The position numbers and the translations under genes are program-made. The notes under the pieces are model-generated. The model ran no database searches and was not told the DNA's origin. It saw only the letters and a program-made list of their open reading frames with translations. From contig NZ_JBEPSM010000001.1 in the NCBI RefSeq assembly GCF_040548815.1, positions 2,418,001 through 2,482,000 of the forward strand: a DNA stretch of 64,000 nucleotides, written 5' to 3'. Below, piece after piece: positions 43,498 to 52,527 of this stretch. How positions within the stretch are numbered: the first letter of the stretch is position 1; each line of letters starts with the position of its first letter. Source of the stretch: Kaistia defluvii. Its GTDB lineage: Bacteria; Pseudomonadota; Alphaproteobacteria; Rhizobiales; Kaistiaceae.

Positions 43498-46400
43498 ATG
43501 CCATCGGCGCCGAACGTCGTCGCGCTCCCTTGCGACAACCACCTTGGAATGGACCATCGTCGCGCGCCGGCGGGCCGTATTTTCCTGCTTCGCCAGCGCT
43601 CGCTGGCCGGCGTTTCCGCGCTCGCCTTGAGCATCGCCGCTCTCTCCGCGATCGACGCCGGCAGCGGTTCGGCCCGCGCCAGCGAGATGTATCTCAACGG
43701 AACGACCACGATTTCCAATGAGGCCTATTCCGGCCAGACGACCACGGGCGGCACCGGCAGCGGTGGCGGCGCGGGACTCGGTGGCGCGATCTACGTCGGC
43801 AATGGCGCGACGGTGAACATCAACAATGTCGATTTCCTCGGCAATACCGTGGTCGGCGGCACCGGCGGCGTCGGCTCGACCGGCGGCACGCTGAACGGCG
43901 TCAACGCGGGAACGGCGGGCACGAACGGCACCAACGGCGCCGACGCCAAGGCCGGAGCTGCCTATCTGAATGACGGCAACGGCACCAACGGCCAGAACGG
44001 CTTCACGGGCGGGGCCGGTACGACCGGCGCCGGCGGCCGCGGCGGCGCGGGCGGCGACGGTTCGGACGGCTCGGCGACAACGGCGGATATCGCCAAGACC
44101 ATCGTCGACCAGGCCAAGGCCACGTTCGACGCGCTCGGCAATTCCACGACGGCGGGCTTCTACACGGCGGTCGCCACCGAGCTCGCGACGGCGGCGGCCG
44201 CAGCCTCGTCCGGTGGTGGCGTCGTCACGGCGGCAAATCCGGCGTTGGCAGGCGCGCTGACCGCCATGGCAGCGACCTTCACGTCGCTGGCGGCGGAGGC
44301 CACGGCGGAGAGCACCGGAGAACTGACACAGGCAGCTTATGAGACCGCCTATCTGCTGGCGATCCAGGTCACCAGCTACGAGCTCGGCGCGGCCGGCGCC
44401 GGTGGTGCTGGCGGAATCGGTGGAACCGGCGGCGCCGGCGCCTTCGGACAGGGCGGCGGCGCGGGCGGCAACGGCGGCGATGGCGGCGACGCGACCAGCG
44501 TCGCGACAAGTGCTGCGGGCGGCAATGGGGGCGAGGGCGGCCTGGGCGGCGCCGGCGGCTTTGGCGCCGGCGGTGGTCTCGGCGGCACTGGCGGCGCCGG
44601 TGGCGCGGACGGCGACAATGCCGTCCATGGCGATCATGACGGCGATGGCGGCAAAGGCGGCGCGGGCGGCTTCGGTGCGGGCGTCGGCAGCACCGGCAAC
44701 GGCACGTCGAACGGCACGGGCGGCGGCGGCGGCTCCGGCTATGGCGGCGCGATCTTCGTTGCCAGTGGCGGCACGCTGAACATTTCGGGCAACGCGACTT
44801 TCGACGGCAACAGCGTCTTCGGCGGATCAAGCGAGAATGGCGGCCAGGCCGGCGAAGCGGCCGGCACCGACCTGTTCATGATGAAGGGTTCGACTGTCAA
44901 TCTGAATGCCGGCGCGGGCAACACGATCGTCTTCAACGGCACCATCGCCGATAACAGCGCCGCCAGCATTTCGAGCACCTCGATCGCCAGCGGCCAGGGC
45001 GCCGGCCTGAACATCCAGAGCGGCCTCGTCATCCTGAACGGCGCCAACACCTATACTGGCCAGACCAAGATCTCGGGCGGCGTGCTGCAGGCGATCGACG
45101 GCGGCGGCGTCAACAGCAACAGCAACATCAATCTCGCCGGCGGCATCTTCCAGAGCAACGGCACCTTCAACCGCTATCTCGGCGCCGCATCCAATCGCCT
45201 GCAATGGACGGGATCGGGCGGCTTTGCGGCCGAAGGCGGAGATCTCACGGTCAATCTCAACAACGGCGCCACGCTGACCTGGGACAGCGGCAATTTCGTC
45301 GGCGCGGGATCGTCGCTGCTGTTCGGATCAGACTCGGCCAATGCCGATGTCCATTTCAAGAACGCCATCAATCTCAATGGCGGCGAACGCACCATCGTCA
45401 ACAATGGCGGCGCGGACGGCGACAACCTCGTCTACATGAAGGGCGTCCTGTCGAACGGCTCGCTGGTCCTGGGCGACGGGACGACGCAGGGCACCATCGT
45501 GCTCTCCGCCGCCAATACCTATTCCGGCACGACCACGGTCAAGGCCGGCACCACGCTGGCCTTGCAGGGCAATGGCACCATCGCATCCTCGTCCAAGACG
45601 ACAATCGACGGCGATTTCGACATGTCGGCTCTGTCCGGCGGTACGTCGCTGGTCACCATGGATGGCTCGGGCAACGTCCTGCTGGGCGCCAACACGCTGA
45701 CGCTCACCAATGGCTCGACCACCTTCGCGGGCGTGGTCAGCGGCACGGGCGGCATCACCGTCTCGGGCGGCACGCAGACCCTCTCGGGCACCAACACCTA
45801 TACCGGCAAGACCCAGATCAACGCCGGCGCGACCGCCGCGCTCTCCGGCAATGGCAGCATCGCGACCTCTTCGGAGGTGGTCGCCAATGGCCATTTCGAC
45901 ATCTCCGCCACCGATGAAGGGGCCTCGCTGATCACCCTGAGCGGCGTCGGCACCGTGGCGCTCGGGTCCCGGACGCTCACCATCACCGAAGGCTCCACCA
46001 CCTTCGCCGGCGCCATCGGCGGCACGGGCGGCGTCACCGTCTCGGGCGGCACGCAGACCCTCTCCGGCACCAACACCTATACCGGCAAAACGAAGATCGA
46101 CGCCGGCGCGACGGCGGCATTGACGGGATGGGGCAGCATCGCGGCCTCGTCGGGCCTCCAGGCGGATGGCATCTTCGACATCAGCGAAACCGGTGATGGC
46201 GCCTCGCTGGTCACGCTGAGCGGCGTCGGCACTGTGGCGCTGGGAACCAAGACGCTCACGGTCAGCAACGGCTCGACGACCTTTGCCGGCGCCATCAACG
46301 GCTCGGGCGGCGTCAAGGTCTCCGGCGGCACCCAGACGCTCTCCGGCGCCAATGGCTACACGGGCCAGACCCAGATCGACGATGGCGCCACGCTGGCGCT

Positions 46401-48816
46401 GGAAGGGTCGGGCACCGTCGCCTCGTCGTCTGGCGTCGAGGCGAACGGTCATTTCGACATCTCGGAAACCGATGATGGCGCTTCGCTCGTCACGCTCAGC
46501 GGGGTTGGCGCGGTTCTGCTCGGCAGCAAGACGCTGACCGTCACCAACGGCTCCACCACCTTTGCCGGCGGCATCGAGGGCGCCGGCGGCGTCACGGTCG
46601 CTGGCGGCACCCAGACGCTTTCCGGCAGCAACAGCTATAGCGGCAAGACGACCGTCGCCTCCGGTTCGGCGCTGGCGCTGGAAGGCACGGGCAGCATCGC
46701 CGAGTCGTCGGAGCTGGCGCTCGCCGGCACCTTCGACATCTCCGAAACCGACAATGGCTCCTCGATCCGCACCCTGTCCGGGCTCGGCGCCATCGTGCTC
46801 GGCGACCAGTCGCTTGCGATCACCCATGGTTCGACCACCTTCTCGGGCTCGGTCGACGGCACCGGCTATCTGACGGTCTCGGGCGGAGAGCAGACGTTCC
46901 AGGCGGCCACGATCAACACCGGCCTCCAGGCCGCCAGCGGCGGCAAGATCCTCGTCCATGGCGGCTCGATCGATGCGGGCGCCTCGAAGCCGGCCGTCTC
47001 GGTCGTCAATGGCGGCGGCATCGAGATCGAGCAGGCGAGCCTGAACTCCGGCGTCGCCACCGCCTATGCCAGCTTCGACGAGGCCGGCAAGACCGCCAAC
47101 ATCAAGCTGGGCGCGGGCACGACCATCGTCGCCAATAATGGCGTGCTGCTGCAGGTCGACCGCTCCGGCGTCGGCTCGGACGGCATCGTCAACTTCACCA
47201 TCGCCACCAATGGCGTCGCCAATGGCGACATCCTCGACGGCGATGCGCGCACCGGCGCGGGCACCACCACCGTGGCGCTCAACACGGGCTCGAGCTGGCA
47301 GGGACGTGCCGACACCGGCAGCTTCACGGTCGGAACGGGCGCCTCGGCCGTGTTCGAGACCGGCAGCACGATCGACGGCAACCTGCTGCTCGAATCCGGC
47401 TCCAGCATCGCCGGTCCGCTGGAAGTCACGGGCAACGCCTCGGTGCAGGGCGGCGCCATCACGGGCAACTCCTACATCCATGGCAATCTGGACCTGAACG
47501 GGCTGATCTCCCCGGGCGCGTCGCCGGGCGTCATCGATATCGGCGGCAATCTGAACGCCGACAGTTTCGCCGCCTCGAAGTTCGAGGTCGTGTTCGGCAG
47601 CCTGGCGCCGCAGGCCGGCGTCGACTACGACCAGGTCAATGTCGCGGGCGATTTGACAGGCACCCTGCCCGTCACCCTGGCCGGCTATGGCGTGTCGCGT
47701 TCGGCAGCGCTGGGCAAGATCGAGGATATCGAACTGCTCCGCGTCGGCGGCAACGTCGAAGGCGAGGTCGTGCAGGCGAACCGCTACACGCAGAATGGCC
47801 ACGAGGTCGTTCTCGACACCCGCACCCGGCTTGCCAGCGCCGAGGCGCTGGTCAGCGGCACCGGCGCGACGGAAACGGATTGGTTGACCGAAGAGGATTT
47901 CTTCGTTGCCGACTCCATGACCGTCTATGGCATCCGCTCGTTCATCCAGGACGAAACCTACGGTGTCGCCGCCCTCGCCGGCACGATCGACCAGGCCAAC
48001 CGGGACATTCTCGGCACCTATATCGACCGCCTTCAGGCGGATGAAAATGCGAACGGATCGCCGATCTGGGGCCGCTTCGGCGTCAACCGGACGGAGGTCA
48101 ACGAGACGGTCTCCTCCACGCAGACGCTGACCTTCGGCCAGTTCGGCACCGACTTCGTGCGGTTCGGCAATGTCCGCGCCGGCGTCATCGGCTCCTATGG
48201 CAATTCGAGCAGCGATGTCACCACCGAGACCGGTATCGGCAAGCTGGACGGAAGCCTCTACTCGGCCGGCCTGCATGTGAACTGGACGTCGGGCGATGCC
48301 TATGTCGACGCCATCGGCCAGTATGGCTGGAGCGACTGGACGTTCAGCCCGACCGCGGCCAGCAAGCTGACCGTCGACGCCAACACCGCGACCGCTGCGC
48401 TGGAAGCCGGCTATGGCGTGAACGTCGACAAGATCCGCTTCACGCCCTGGGCGCAGCTGGTCTACCAGACGACCAGCTTTGGCGATGTCGAGAGCGCCTG
48501 GGTCGACAGCGTCACGTTCAACGACGGCAATTCGCTGATGGTGCGGGGCGGCCTGCGCACGGAAGGCCGTTACGAGTGGCTGCAGCCCTATCTCGACGTC
48601 GCGGTCGCCTATGACGCGCTTGGCGACAAGACGGTCACCGTCGACAATTTCGCCTTCAATACCGGCTGGGGCGGCACGCAGGCGGAAATGCGCGCAGGTC
48701 TTCAGGCCGACATTCTCGAAGGCCTGACCCTGTCGACCAACTTCAAGGGAGCCTACGGATTGAGCGGCGATCTGACCTCCTATCAGGGGACGGTCGGCCT
48801 GGTCGGTCGCTGGTAA
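43498..48816 (+). CDS. Type Va autotransporter with Gly-rich N-terminus and five PATR repeats
   Basis: Surface or secreted protein of 1772 residues that exports its own passenger. In order: a long signal peptide (about residues 1-60, hydrophobic core SLAGVSALALSIAALSA); a Gly/Asn-rich region (about 75-430) made of GG(A/N)GG-type runs; within it an Ala-rich helical stretch (about 195-297); beta-helix segments; five tandem 93-residue repeats (672-1136), each with the autotransporter-associated beta-strand motif GGTQTLSG(T/A)NxYTGKT; a further beta-helix; and a C-terminal barrel (about 1462-1772) ending VGLVGRW. GGAG precedes the ATG at 43498. No protease motif is seen; adhesion or biofilm formation is the likely role. 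Confidence 0.93.
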   Translation: MPSAPNVVALPCDNHLGMDHRRAPAGRIFLLRQRSLAGVSALALSIAALSAIDAGSGSARASEMYLNGTTTISNEAYSGQTTTGGTGSGGGAGLGGAIYVGNGATVNINNVDFLGNTVVGGTGGVGSTGGTLNGVNAGTAGTNGTNGADAKAGAAYLNDGNGTNGQNGFTGGAGTTGAGGRGGAGGDGSDGSATTADIAKTIVDQAKATFDALGNSTTAGFYTAVATELATAAAAASSGGGVVTAANPALAGALTAMAATFTSLAAEATAESTGELTQAAYETAYLLAIQVTSYELGAAGAGGAGGIGGTGGAGAFGQGGGAGGNGGDGGDATSVATSAAGGNGGEGGLGGAGGFGAGGGLGGTGGAGGADGDNAVHGDHDGDGGKGGAGGFGAGVGSTGNGTSNGTGGGGGSGYGGAIFVASGGTLNISGNATFDGNSVFGGSSENGGQAGEAAGTDLFMMKGSTVNLNAGAGNTIVFNGTIADNSAASISSTSIASGQGAGLNIQSGLVILNGANTYTGQTKISGGVLQAIDGGGVNSNSNINLAGGIFQSNGTFNRYLGAASNRLQWTGSGGFAAEGGDLTVNLNNGATLTWDSGNFVGAGSSLLFGSDSANADVHFKNAINLNGGERTIVNNGGADGDNLVYMKGVLSNGSLVLGDGTTQGTIVLSAANTYSGTTTVKAGTTLALQGNGTIASSSKTTIDGDFDMSALSGGTSLVTMDGSGNVLLGANTLTLTNGSTTFAGVVSGTGGITVSGGTQTLSGTNTYTGKTQINAGATAALSGNGSIATSSEVVANGHFDISATDEGASLITLSGVGTVALGSRTLTITEGSTTFAGAIGGTGGVTVSGGTQTLSGTNTYTGKTKIDAGATAALTGWGSIAASSGLQADGIFDISETGDGASLVTLSGVGTVALGTKTLTVSNGSTTFAGAINGSGGVKVSGGTQTLSGANGYTGQTQIDDGATLALEGSGTVASSSGVEANGHFDISETDDGASLVTLSGVGAVLLGSKTLTVTNGSTTFAGGIEGAGGVTVAGGTQTLSGSNSYSGKTTVASGSALALEGTGSIAESSELALAGTFDISETDNGSSIRTLSGLGAIVLGDQSLAITHGSTTFSGSVDGTGYLTVSGGEQTFQAATINTGLQAASGGKILVHGGSIDAGASKPAVSVVNGGGIEIEQASLNSGVATAYASFDEAGKTANIKLGAGTTIVANNGVLLQVDRSGVGSDGIVNFTIATNGVANGDILDGDARTGAGTTTVALNTGSSWQGRADTGSFTVGTGASAVFETGSTIDGNLLLESGSSIAGPLEVTGNASVQGGAITGNSYIHGNLDLNGLISPGASPGVIDIGGNLNADSFAASKFEVVFGSLAPQAGVDYDQVNVAGDLTGTLPVTLAGYGVSRSAALGKIEDIELLRVGGNVEGEVVQANRYTQNGHEVVLDTRTRLASAEALVSGTGATETDWLTEEDFFVADSMTVYGIRSFIQDETYGVAALAGTIDQANRDILGTYIDRLQADENANGSPIWGRFGVNRTEVNETVSSTQTLTFGQFGTDFVRFGNVRAGVIGSYGNSSSDVTTETGIGKLDGSLYSAGLHVNWTSGDAYVDAIGQYGWSDWTFSPTAASKLTVDANTATAALEAGYGVNVDKIRFTPWAQLVYQTTSFGDVESAWVDSVTFNDGNSLMVRGGLRTEGRYEWLQPYLDVAVAYDALGDKTVTVDNFAFNTGWGGTQAEMRAGLQADILEGLTLSTNFKGAYGLSGDLTSYQGTVGLVGRW
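45511..46905 (+). repeat. Five tandem 279-base repeats inside the autotransporter gene
   Basis: Equivalent codons start at 45511, 45790, 46069, 46348 and 46627, exactly 279 bases apart each time with no indel. Each unit encodes 93 residues: the NTYTGKT strand, a GATAAL(S/T)G strand, a FDIS(E/A)TDDGASL(I/V)TLSGVG segment, then STTFAG and GGTQTLSG. The first unit is the most diverged. Equal length with moderate divergence suggests duplication followed by selection for register. Confidence 0.92.
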
Positions 48817-49282
48817 CAACCCAACGCCGGGGGGTGGCGCGACGTCTTCCGGTTTGCCTGCGAATGGATACGCGGGCGGAACCGGAAGACGCGAGCGGCC
48901 TTCGGCCTGAAGCCGGACGCGCCAATGCTGCGTCCTCGCGCCTGATCCTTCACAGCCCGGCCCTCTCCTTCGGGATGGGGCCGGGCTGATCTGTTTGCGG
49001 GCCGGTATCGGCAGCCGGCAGAAACCACGCGACATGCGTCACCGCGCCGCGCATGATCGGCCGACCATCGGCCTGGAGGCCGCCCGCCGCCTGAACATCC
49101 CAAGGGATTACACGACATTTTCCGGCTGGCCTGCGGTGCCTGGCCGTCAAGGTATTTCCCAATACGCATCGAATTGTCGCAGCATAGCCAAGTCTAACGA
49201 AATGGTAATTTGATAACGCGGACCCAACCCCAATGTACCCAGCACGACAGGAACAATAACTTGGTCGGACTGGAGAATTCTA
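48817..49282. other. Intergenic region, 466 bases, with a terminator-like hairpin
   Basis: AGCCCGGCCC pairs with GGGCCGGGCT (48954-48987, 10 base pairs, 14-base loop), followed by GATCTGTTT; probably the autotransporter terminator, 137 bases after the stop. The 3' half becomes AT-richer and should hold the promoter of the LuxR gene. No palindrome of lux-box type was found. Confidence 0.5.
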
Positions 49283-49999
49283 TTGCACTTGCTGGATATA
49301 ACCGCAAAGGCCGTGGCCGACATCTGCAACGCGAATGACAAAATCGAGTTGAAATCAGTCATTCACTCCGCTGTACAATCGCTGGGATTCGACAGTTTCA
49401 ATCTGGGTTCCGAGAAGACGGCCAAGGGTCAGTTCATGACCGACCCCACCCTGACCAACTGGTCCTATGACGACCTCGTGGCCTACGAGCGTAACGGATG
49501 GTCCGAACGGGATCCCTTGCTCGACTATGCCGCCAGCAGCGGAGCCCCTCTGCACTGGACCCATGCGACGTGGCAGGCCCAGAACCGGTTCGATTATCTT
49601 GAATATGTGCAATCGTCGGGGCTGGTGAGCGGCGTCACCGTTCCGCTGCTCGCCAAACCAGACCAGATCAGCGCCCTGACGCTGCTGTCCTGGTCCGCTC
49701 GAGAGCATCACAAGGATGTCACCCAGGCCGCCGCGATCCTCGGCATGGTGGCGACCCAGCGCGCCGCGGCGATCGGACTGATCTCGGGGCAGACTTCGGT
49801 TGGCAGCGCGAAATACCGCTCGCTCAGCCCGCTGCAGCGGGAAATCCTGAATTGGATGGCAGGCGGCAAGACGAACACCGAGATTGCGGTCATCCTCGGG
49901 CAGACCAAGCGCTCGATCGACTATCACGTCATCGAAATCCTGAAGAAGCTGGAAGTCAGCACCCGGACCCAAGCCGCCGCCATATTCGCCTCCCTCTAG
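49283..49999 (+). CDS. LuxR-family regulator with autoinducer-binding domain (LuxR solo)
   Basis: A 238-residue regulator with an N-terminal acyl-homoserine-lactone-type domain and a C-terminal LuxR helix-turn-helix (LSPLQREILNWMAGGKTNTEIAVILGQ in two parts, then SIDYHVIEILKKL). In the ligand region, AYERNGWSERDPL and PLHWTH keep the conserved Tyr, Asp-Pro and Trp, but the position of the conserved first Trp (four before that Tyr) is Asp. The start is a TTG at 49283 with GGAG seven bases upstream. No luxI synthase is nearby, so it is a solo, possibly answering a non-standard signal. Confidence 0.87.
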   Translation: MHLLDITAKAVADICNANDKIELKSVIHSAVQSLGFDSFNLGSEKTAKGQFMTDPTLTNWSYDDLVAYERNGWSERDPLLDYAASSGAPLHWTHATWQAQNRFDYLEYVQSSGLVSGVTVPLLAKPDQISALTLLSWSAREHHKDVTQAAAILGMVATQRAAAIGLISGQTSVGSAKYRSLSPLQREILNWMAGGKTNTEIAVILGQTKRSIDYHVIEILKKLEVSTRTQAAAIFASL

Positions 50000-50088
50000 G
50001 GCAAGGCGTCGCGCCCAGGCGGCAGACCCATCAATATCTTTGAGACGTCAAGGCGATCGGCCTATAAGAGATCGAGGAGAGCCCGATC

Positions 50089-50280
50089 ATGCAGCCACAT
50101 GAGCGCCTAGCGGAAATGGAACGGCACTTGTCGCTTCTGGTGCATGAGGCGGAAGCGCTGGGGGAGCCGGAACTCGCCAATACCCTGATCGAGGCCCTGC
50201 ACCAAGCTCGCCGCTGCCACAGCCAGGCACGCCCAAAGGGGACCCGGAAATCCCCGGTCTCGGATGCGAAGGACGACTAG
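50089..50280 (+). CDS. Small hypothetical helical protein (63 residues)
   Basis: Not recognised. The N-terminal 45 residues form an amphipathic helical stretch (RLAEMERHLSLLVHEAEALG, then ELANTLIEALHQARR); the tail is polar and basic. GAGGAG lies nine bases before the ATG. It starts 89 bases after the LuxR gene. Could be a small regulator-binding or stress-type protein; no domain can be named. Confidence 0.6.
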   Translation: MQPHERLAEMERHLSLLVHEAEALGEPELANTLIEALHQARRCHSQARPKGTRKSPVSDAKDD

Positions 50281-50421
50281 TCGCCCGCTCCTGCCCTGCA
50301 GATCCCAGGCAAGAAGCGGTCGTTTAGCTTCACCTTTTACCGCTACGTAATTTACCGGAGTTGTTTGCCCCCTCTGCCGGATGCTTCTCTGACGCCAAGC
50401 CAGGCGTGCGGGAGTAGTGTC

Positions 50422-50520
50422 ATGCACAGGCTCGTTGAATATACCGGCCTTATTATAGCTGTGGCTGTACTGTTCTGGATCGCAAGCAAGATCACCGCGG
50501 ATCTGACCCTGGGTTTCTAG
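50422..50520 (+). CDS. Predicted small single-pass membrane protein (32 residues)
   Basis: Short ORF with good GGGAG seven bases before its ATG. It encodes MHRLVEYTGLIIAVAVLFW followed by IASKITADLTLGF: a single transmembrane helix with a short charged N-terminus and a polar tail. Small one-helix proteins of this kind often regulate membrane complexes. It lies alone between the 63-residue protein and the CBS-BON gene. Not testable further by eye. Confidence 0.5.
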   Translation: MHRLVEYTGLIIAVAVLFWIASKITADLTLGF

Positions 50521-50659
50521 CGTCAAGGTTGCTCGACCCGCTCATTCAGCGCTTCCAGTCAGGCAAGGGTGGCCTTGATCCGGTTTCCTGGTCGCACAGC
50601 TATGGATGGGCAGGCTTCGCGATACGTCAGCACAGTCAACCCACATGCGGGAGATCGAA

Positions 50660-51355
50660 ATGCTCGTGGACAGTGTCATGACCGCACCCGTCGTCAGCGC
50701 GGGATCCGATATGTCGATCCAGGATGCTGCCCGCCTCATGCTGGCGCGACGGATCAGCGGACTTCCCGTGGTCTCGCAAGACGGCAAGCTGCTCGGCGTG
50801 GTCAGCGAGGCCGACTTCCTGCAGCGGCCGGAGCTGGGAACCGAGCCGAAGCGGTCCTGGTGGCTGGAATGGCTGACCTCGGAAGGGGCCGAGGCCGACC
50901 AGTATGTCCACCTGCATGGCCGCAAGGTCGGCGAGGTGATGGCGCGCAATGTGGTGACGACGCGCAAGGATGCGCCGCTGGAAGAAGCCGTCGAACTGAT
51001 GATCAAGCATCGCGTCAAGCGCCTGCCGGTCGTGGATCAGGGCAAGCTGGTGGGCATCCTGACCCGTTCGGACCTGATGCGGGCGATGCTCAAAATCCTG
51101 TCATCGGAACCGCGGCGCCTTTCGGATGACGAGCGCATCCGGGCCGACATCGAATCCGAGCTCGCCCGGCGAGGCTGGGGCGGTTTCATACGGGCGCAGG
51201 TCGAGAATGGCGAAGTCGAGCTGACCGGAACGATCTTCGACGATCGCAGCCGCTCCGCGGCCCGGGTCGCGGCCGAGAACGTCCCCGGCGTGAAGTCGGT
51301 CCGGGAAGAGCTCATCTATATCGAGCCGCTTTCCGGAATGGCGATCCTGCCGTGA
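50660..51355 (+). CDS. CBS-pair and BON-domain protein
   Basis: A 231-residue cytoplasmic protein. CBS 1 is VDSVMTAPVVSAGSDMSI to LLGVVSEADFL; CBS 2 is VGEVMARNVVTTRKDAPL to LVGILTRSDLM; a C-terminal BON domain follows (RADIESELARRGWG to GVKSVREELIYIEPL). CBS pairs bind adenosine nucleotides and so sense energy state. The ATG at 50660 has GGGAG six bases upstream. Its stop overlaps the alcohol dehydrogenase GTG (GTGA), so the two are coupled. Such proteins often sit in low-oxygen or stress regulons. Confidence 0.92.
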   Translation: MLVDSVMTAPVVSAGSDMSIQDAARLMLARRISGLPVVSQDGKLLGVVSEADFLQRPELGTEPKRSWWLEWLTSEGAEADQYVHLHGRKVGEVMARNVVTTRKDAPLEEAVELMIKHRVKRLPVVDQGKLVGILTRSDLMRAMLKILSSEPRRLSDDERIRADIESELARRGWGGFIRAQVENGEVELTGTIFDDRSRSAARVAAENVPGVKSVREELIYIEPLSGMAILP

Positions 51356-52335
51356 GGGCCATGGTGCTGCGCGCCATCGGGCAACCCTTGCTGCTGGAGG
51401 AACGGCCCGATCCTGTCCCGGGACCCGGCGAACTGCGCATCCGCGTCGAAGCCTGCGGCGTCTGTCGAACCGATCTGCATGTCGTCGATGGCGAACTCCG
51501 CCATATCCGGCTGCCCGTCATCCCGGGCCACGAGATCGTCGGCATCGTCGAGGCGCAGGGGGCTGGAGTCGCCTTTCCGAAGCTCGGCGCCCGCGTTGGC
51601 GTCCCCTGGCTCGCACATACATGCGGACATTGTCCCTATTGCCGATCGGGCCGAGAAAACCTCTGCGACGAGCCGGCCTTCACGGGCTATACGCGCGATG
51701 GCGGCTTCGCGACCCATGTGGTGGCCGAGGCCGATTTCGCGTTTCCGCTCGTTGGATTTGACGATCCCGTCGCGACGGCGCCGCTGATGTGCGCGGGCCT
51801 GATCGGCTGGCGTTCGCTCGTCGTCGTCGGCAATGGCGAGCGCATCGGCCTCTACGGCTTCGGCGCCGCCGCCCATATCCTGGCGCAGGTCTGCCGGTGG
51901 CAGGGGCGCGACGTCTACGCCTTCACGCGGCCCGGCGACGCGGCCGCGCAAGCCATGGCCCGCTCGCTCGGCGCGGTCTGGGTCGGCGGCTCGGACGAGC
52001 TGCCGCCCGAACCGCTGGATGCGGCGATCCTGTTCGCGCCCGTCGGCGCGCTGGTGCCGCAGGCGCTGCGAGCCGTCAAAAAGGGCGGCACGGTCGTCTG
52101 CGGCGGCATTCATATGAGCGATATTCCAAGCTTTCCCTACGAACTCCTCTGGGAAGAGCGTCGCCTGGTCTCGGTAGCCAATCTGACCCGGCAGGACGGA
52201 ATCGATTTCCTCGCCATCGCCGCGAAGGCGGGGATCCGCACGACCACGACCACATACCCGCTCGAAAAGGCGAATGAGGCGCTGGCCGATCTTCGCGCCG
52301 GCCGCTTCCAGGGCGCCGCCGTCCTGGTGCCCTGA
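51352..52335 (+). CDS. Zinc-dependent alcohol dehydrogenase
   Basis: Medium-chain dehydrogenase of 327 residues. Catalytic zinc ligands are seen in ACGVCRTDLHVVDGE and PVIPGHEIVG; the four structural cysteines in HTCGHCPYCRSGRENLC. The Rossmann part has LYGFGAAAHILAQVC. It probably interconverts an aldehyde and alcohol to rebalance NADH. GTG start at 51352 overlaps the CBS gene; ATG at 51361 is also possible. Part of the cluster with universal stress protein, phosphoketolase and acetate kinase. Confidence 0.92.
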   Translation: MRAMVLRAIGQPLLLEERPDPVPGPGELRIRVEACGVCRTDLHVVDGELRHIRLPVIPGHEIVGIVEAQGAGVAFPKLGARVGVPWLAHTCGHCPYCRSGRENLCDEPAFTGYTRDGGFATHVVAEADFAFPLVGFDDPVATAPLMCAGLIGWRSLVVVGNGERIGLYGFGAAAHILAQVCRWQGRDVYAFTRPGDAAAQAMARSLGAVWVGGSDELPPEPLDAAILFAPVGALVPQALRAVKKGGTVVCGGIHMSDIPSFPYELLWEERRLVSVANLTRQDGIDFLAIAAKAGIRTTTTTYPLEKANEALADLRAGRFQGAAVLVP

Positions 52336-52353
52336 CCCGCATCGCCAATTGCT

Positions 52354-52482
52354 CTATCCGTTGACGCGCCGCGTGGCCCGGGAATGACCGGCCCCTCGCC
52401 GGACCGGCTGCGGATTCATCGCCACCCGCTTCAGGCCTTCGGCGATTGGATAGAGTATGACGATCAGGCCGATCGCCAGCAT
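52354..52482 (-). CDS. Possible small membrane peptide (42 residues), tentative
   Basis: Open frame from an ATG at 52482 just after the universal stress protein gene, same strand. It encodes a hydrophobic start, MLAIGLIVILYPIAEGL, then a basic tail rich in Arg. There is no good ribosome-binding site, so this may be chance. Listed because the helix-plus-basic-tail pattern suits a small membrane protein. Confidence 0.25.
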   Translation of the reverse strand: MLAIGLIVILYPIAEGLKRVAMNPQPVRRGAGHSRATRRVNG

Positions 52483-52527
52483 GAGCGGTATCGGCAGGAT
52501 CCCCGGCGCGTCGGGAAATGCGGTTGG

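Noticed and set aside
43740..44750. Gly-rich repeats resembling mycobacterial PE-PGRS proteins
   Set aside because: No PE or PPE domain; the region is the N-terminal part of an autotransporter with a C-terminal barrel.
43740..46905. Possible CRISPR-like repetitive DNA
   Set aside because: Repeats are 279-base coding units or short Gly codon runs in frame, with no spacer pattern and no cas genes.
45328..49035. 3.7 kb uninterrupted open frame antisense to the autotransporter
   Set aside because: It mirrors the GC-rich repeats, has no ribosome-binding site and no recognisable domain; the sense frame is a clear autotransporter.
48817..49282. Search for a lux box upstream of the LuxR gene
   Set aside because: No 18-20-base palindrome with the usual CTG...CAG ends was found.
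50038..50052. TTGAGACGTCAA before the 63-residue protein gene, looking like an FNR box
   Set aside because: Half-sites are separated by 4 instead of 6 bases between TTGA and TCAA, so the spacing does not fit FNR/FixK.
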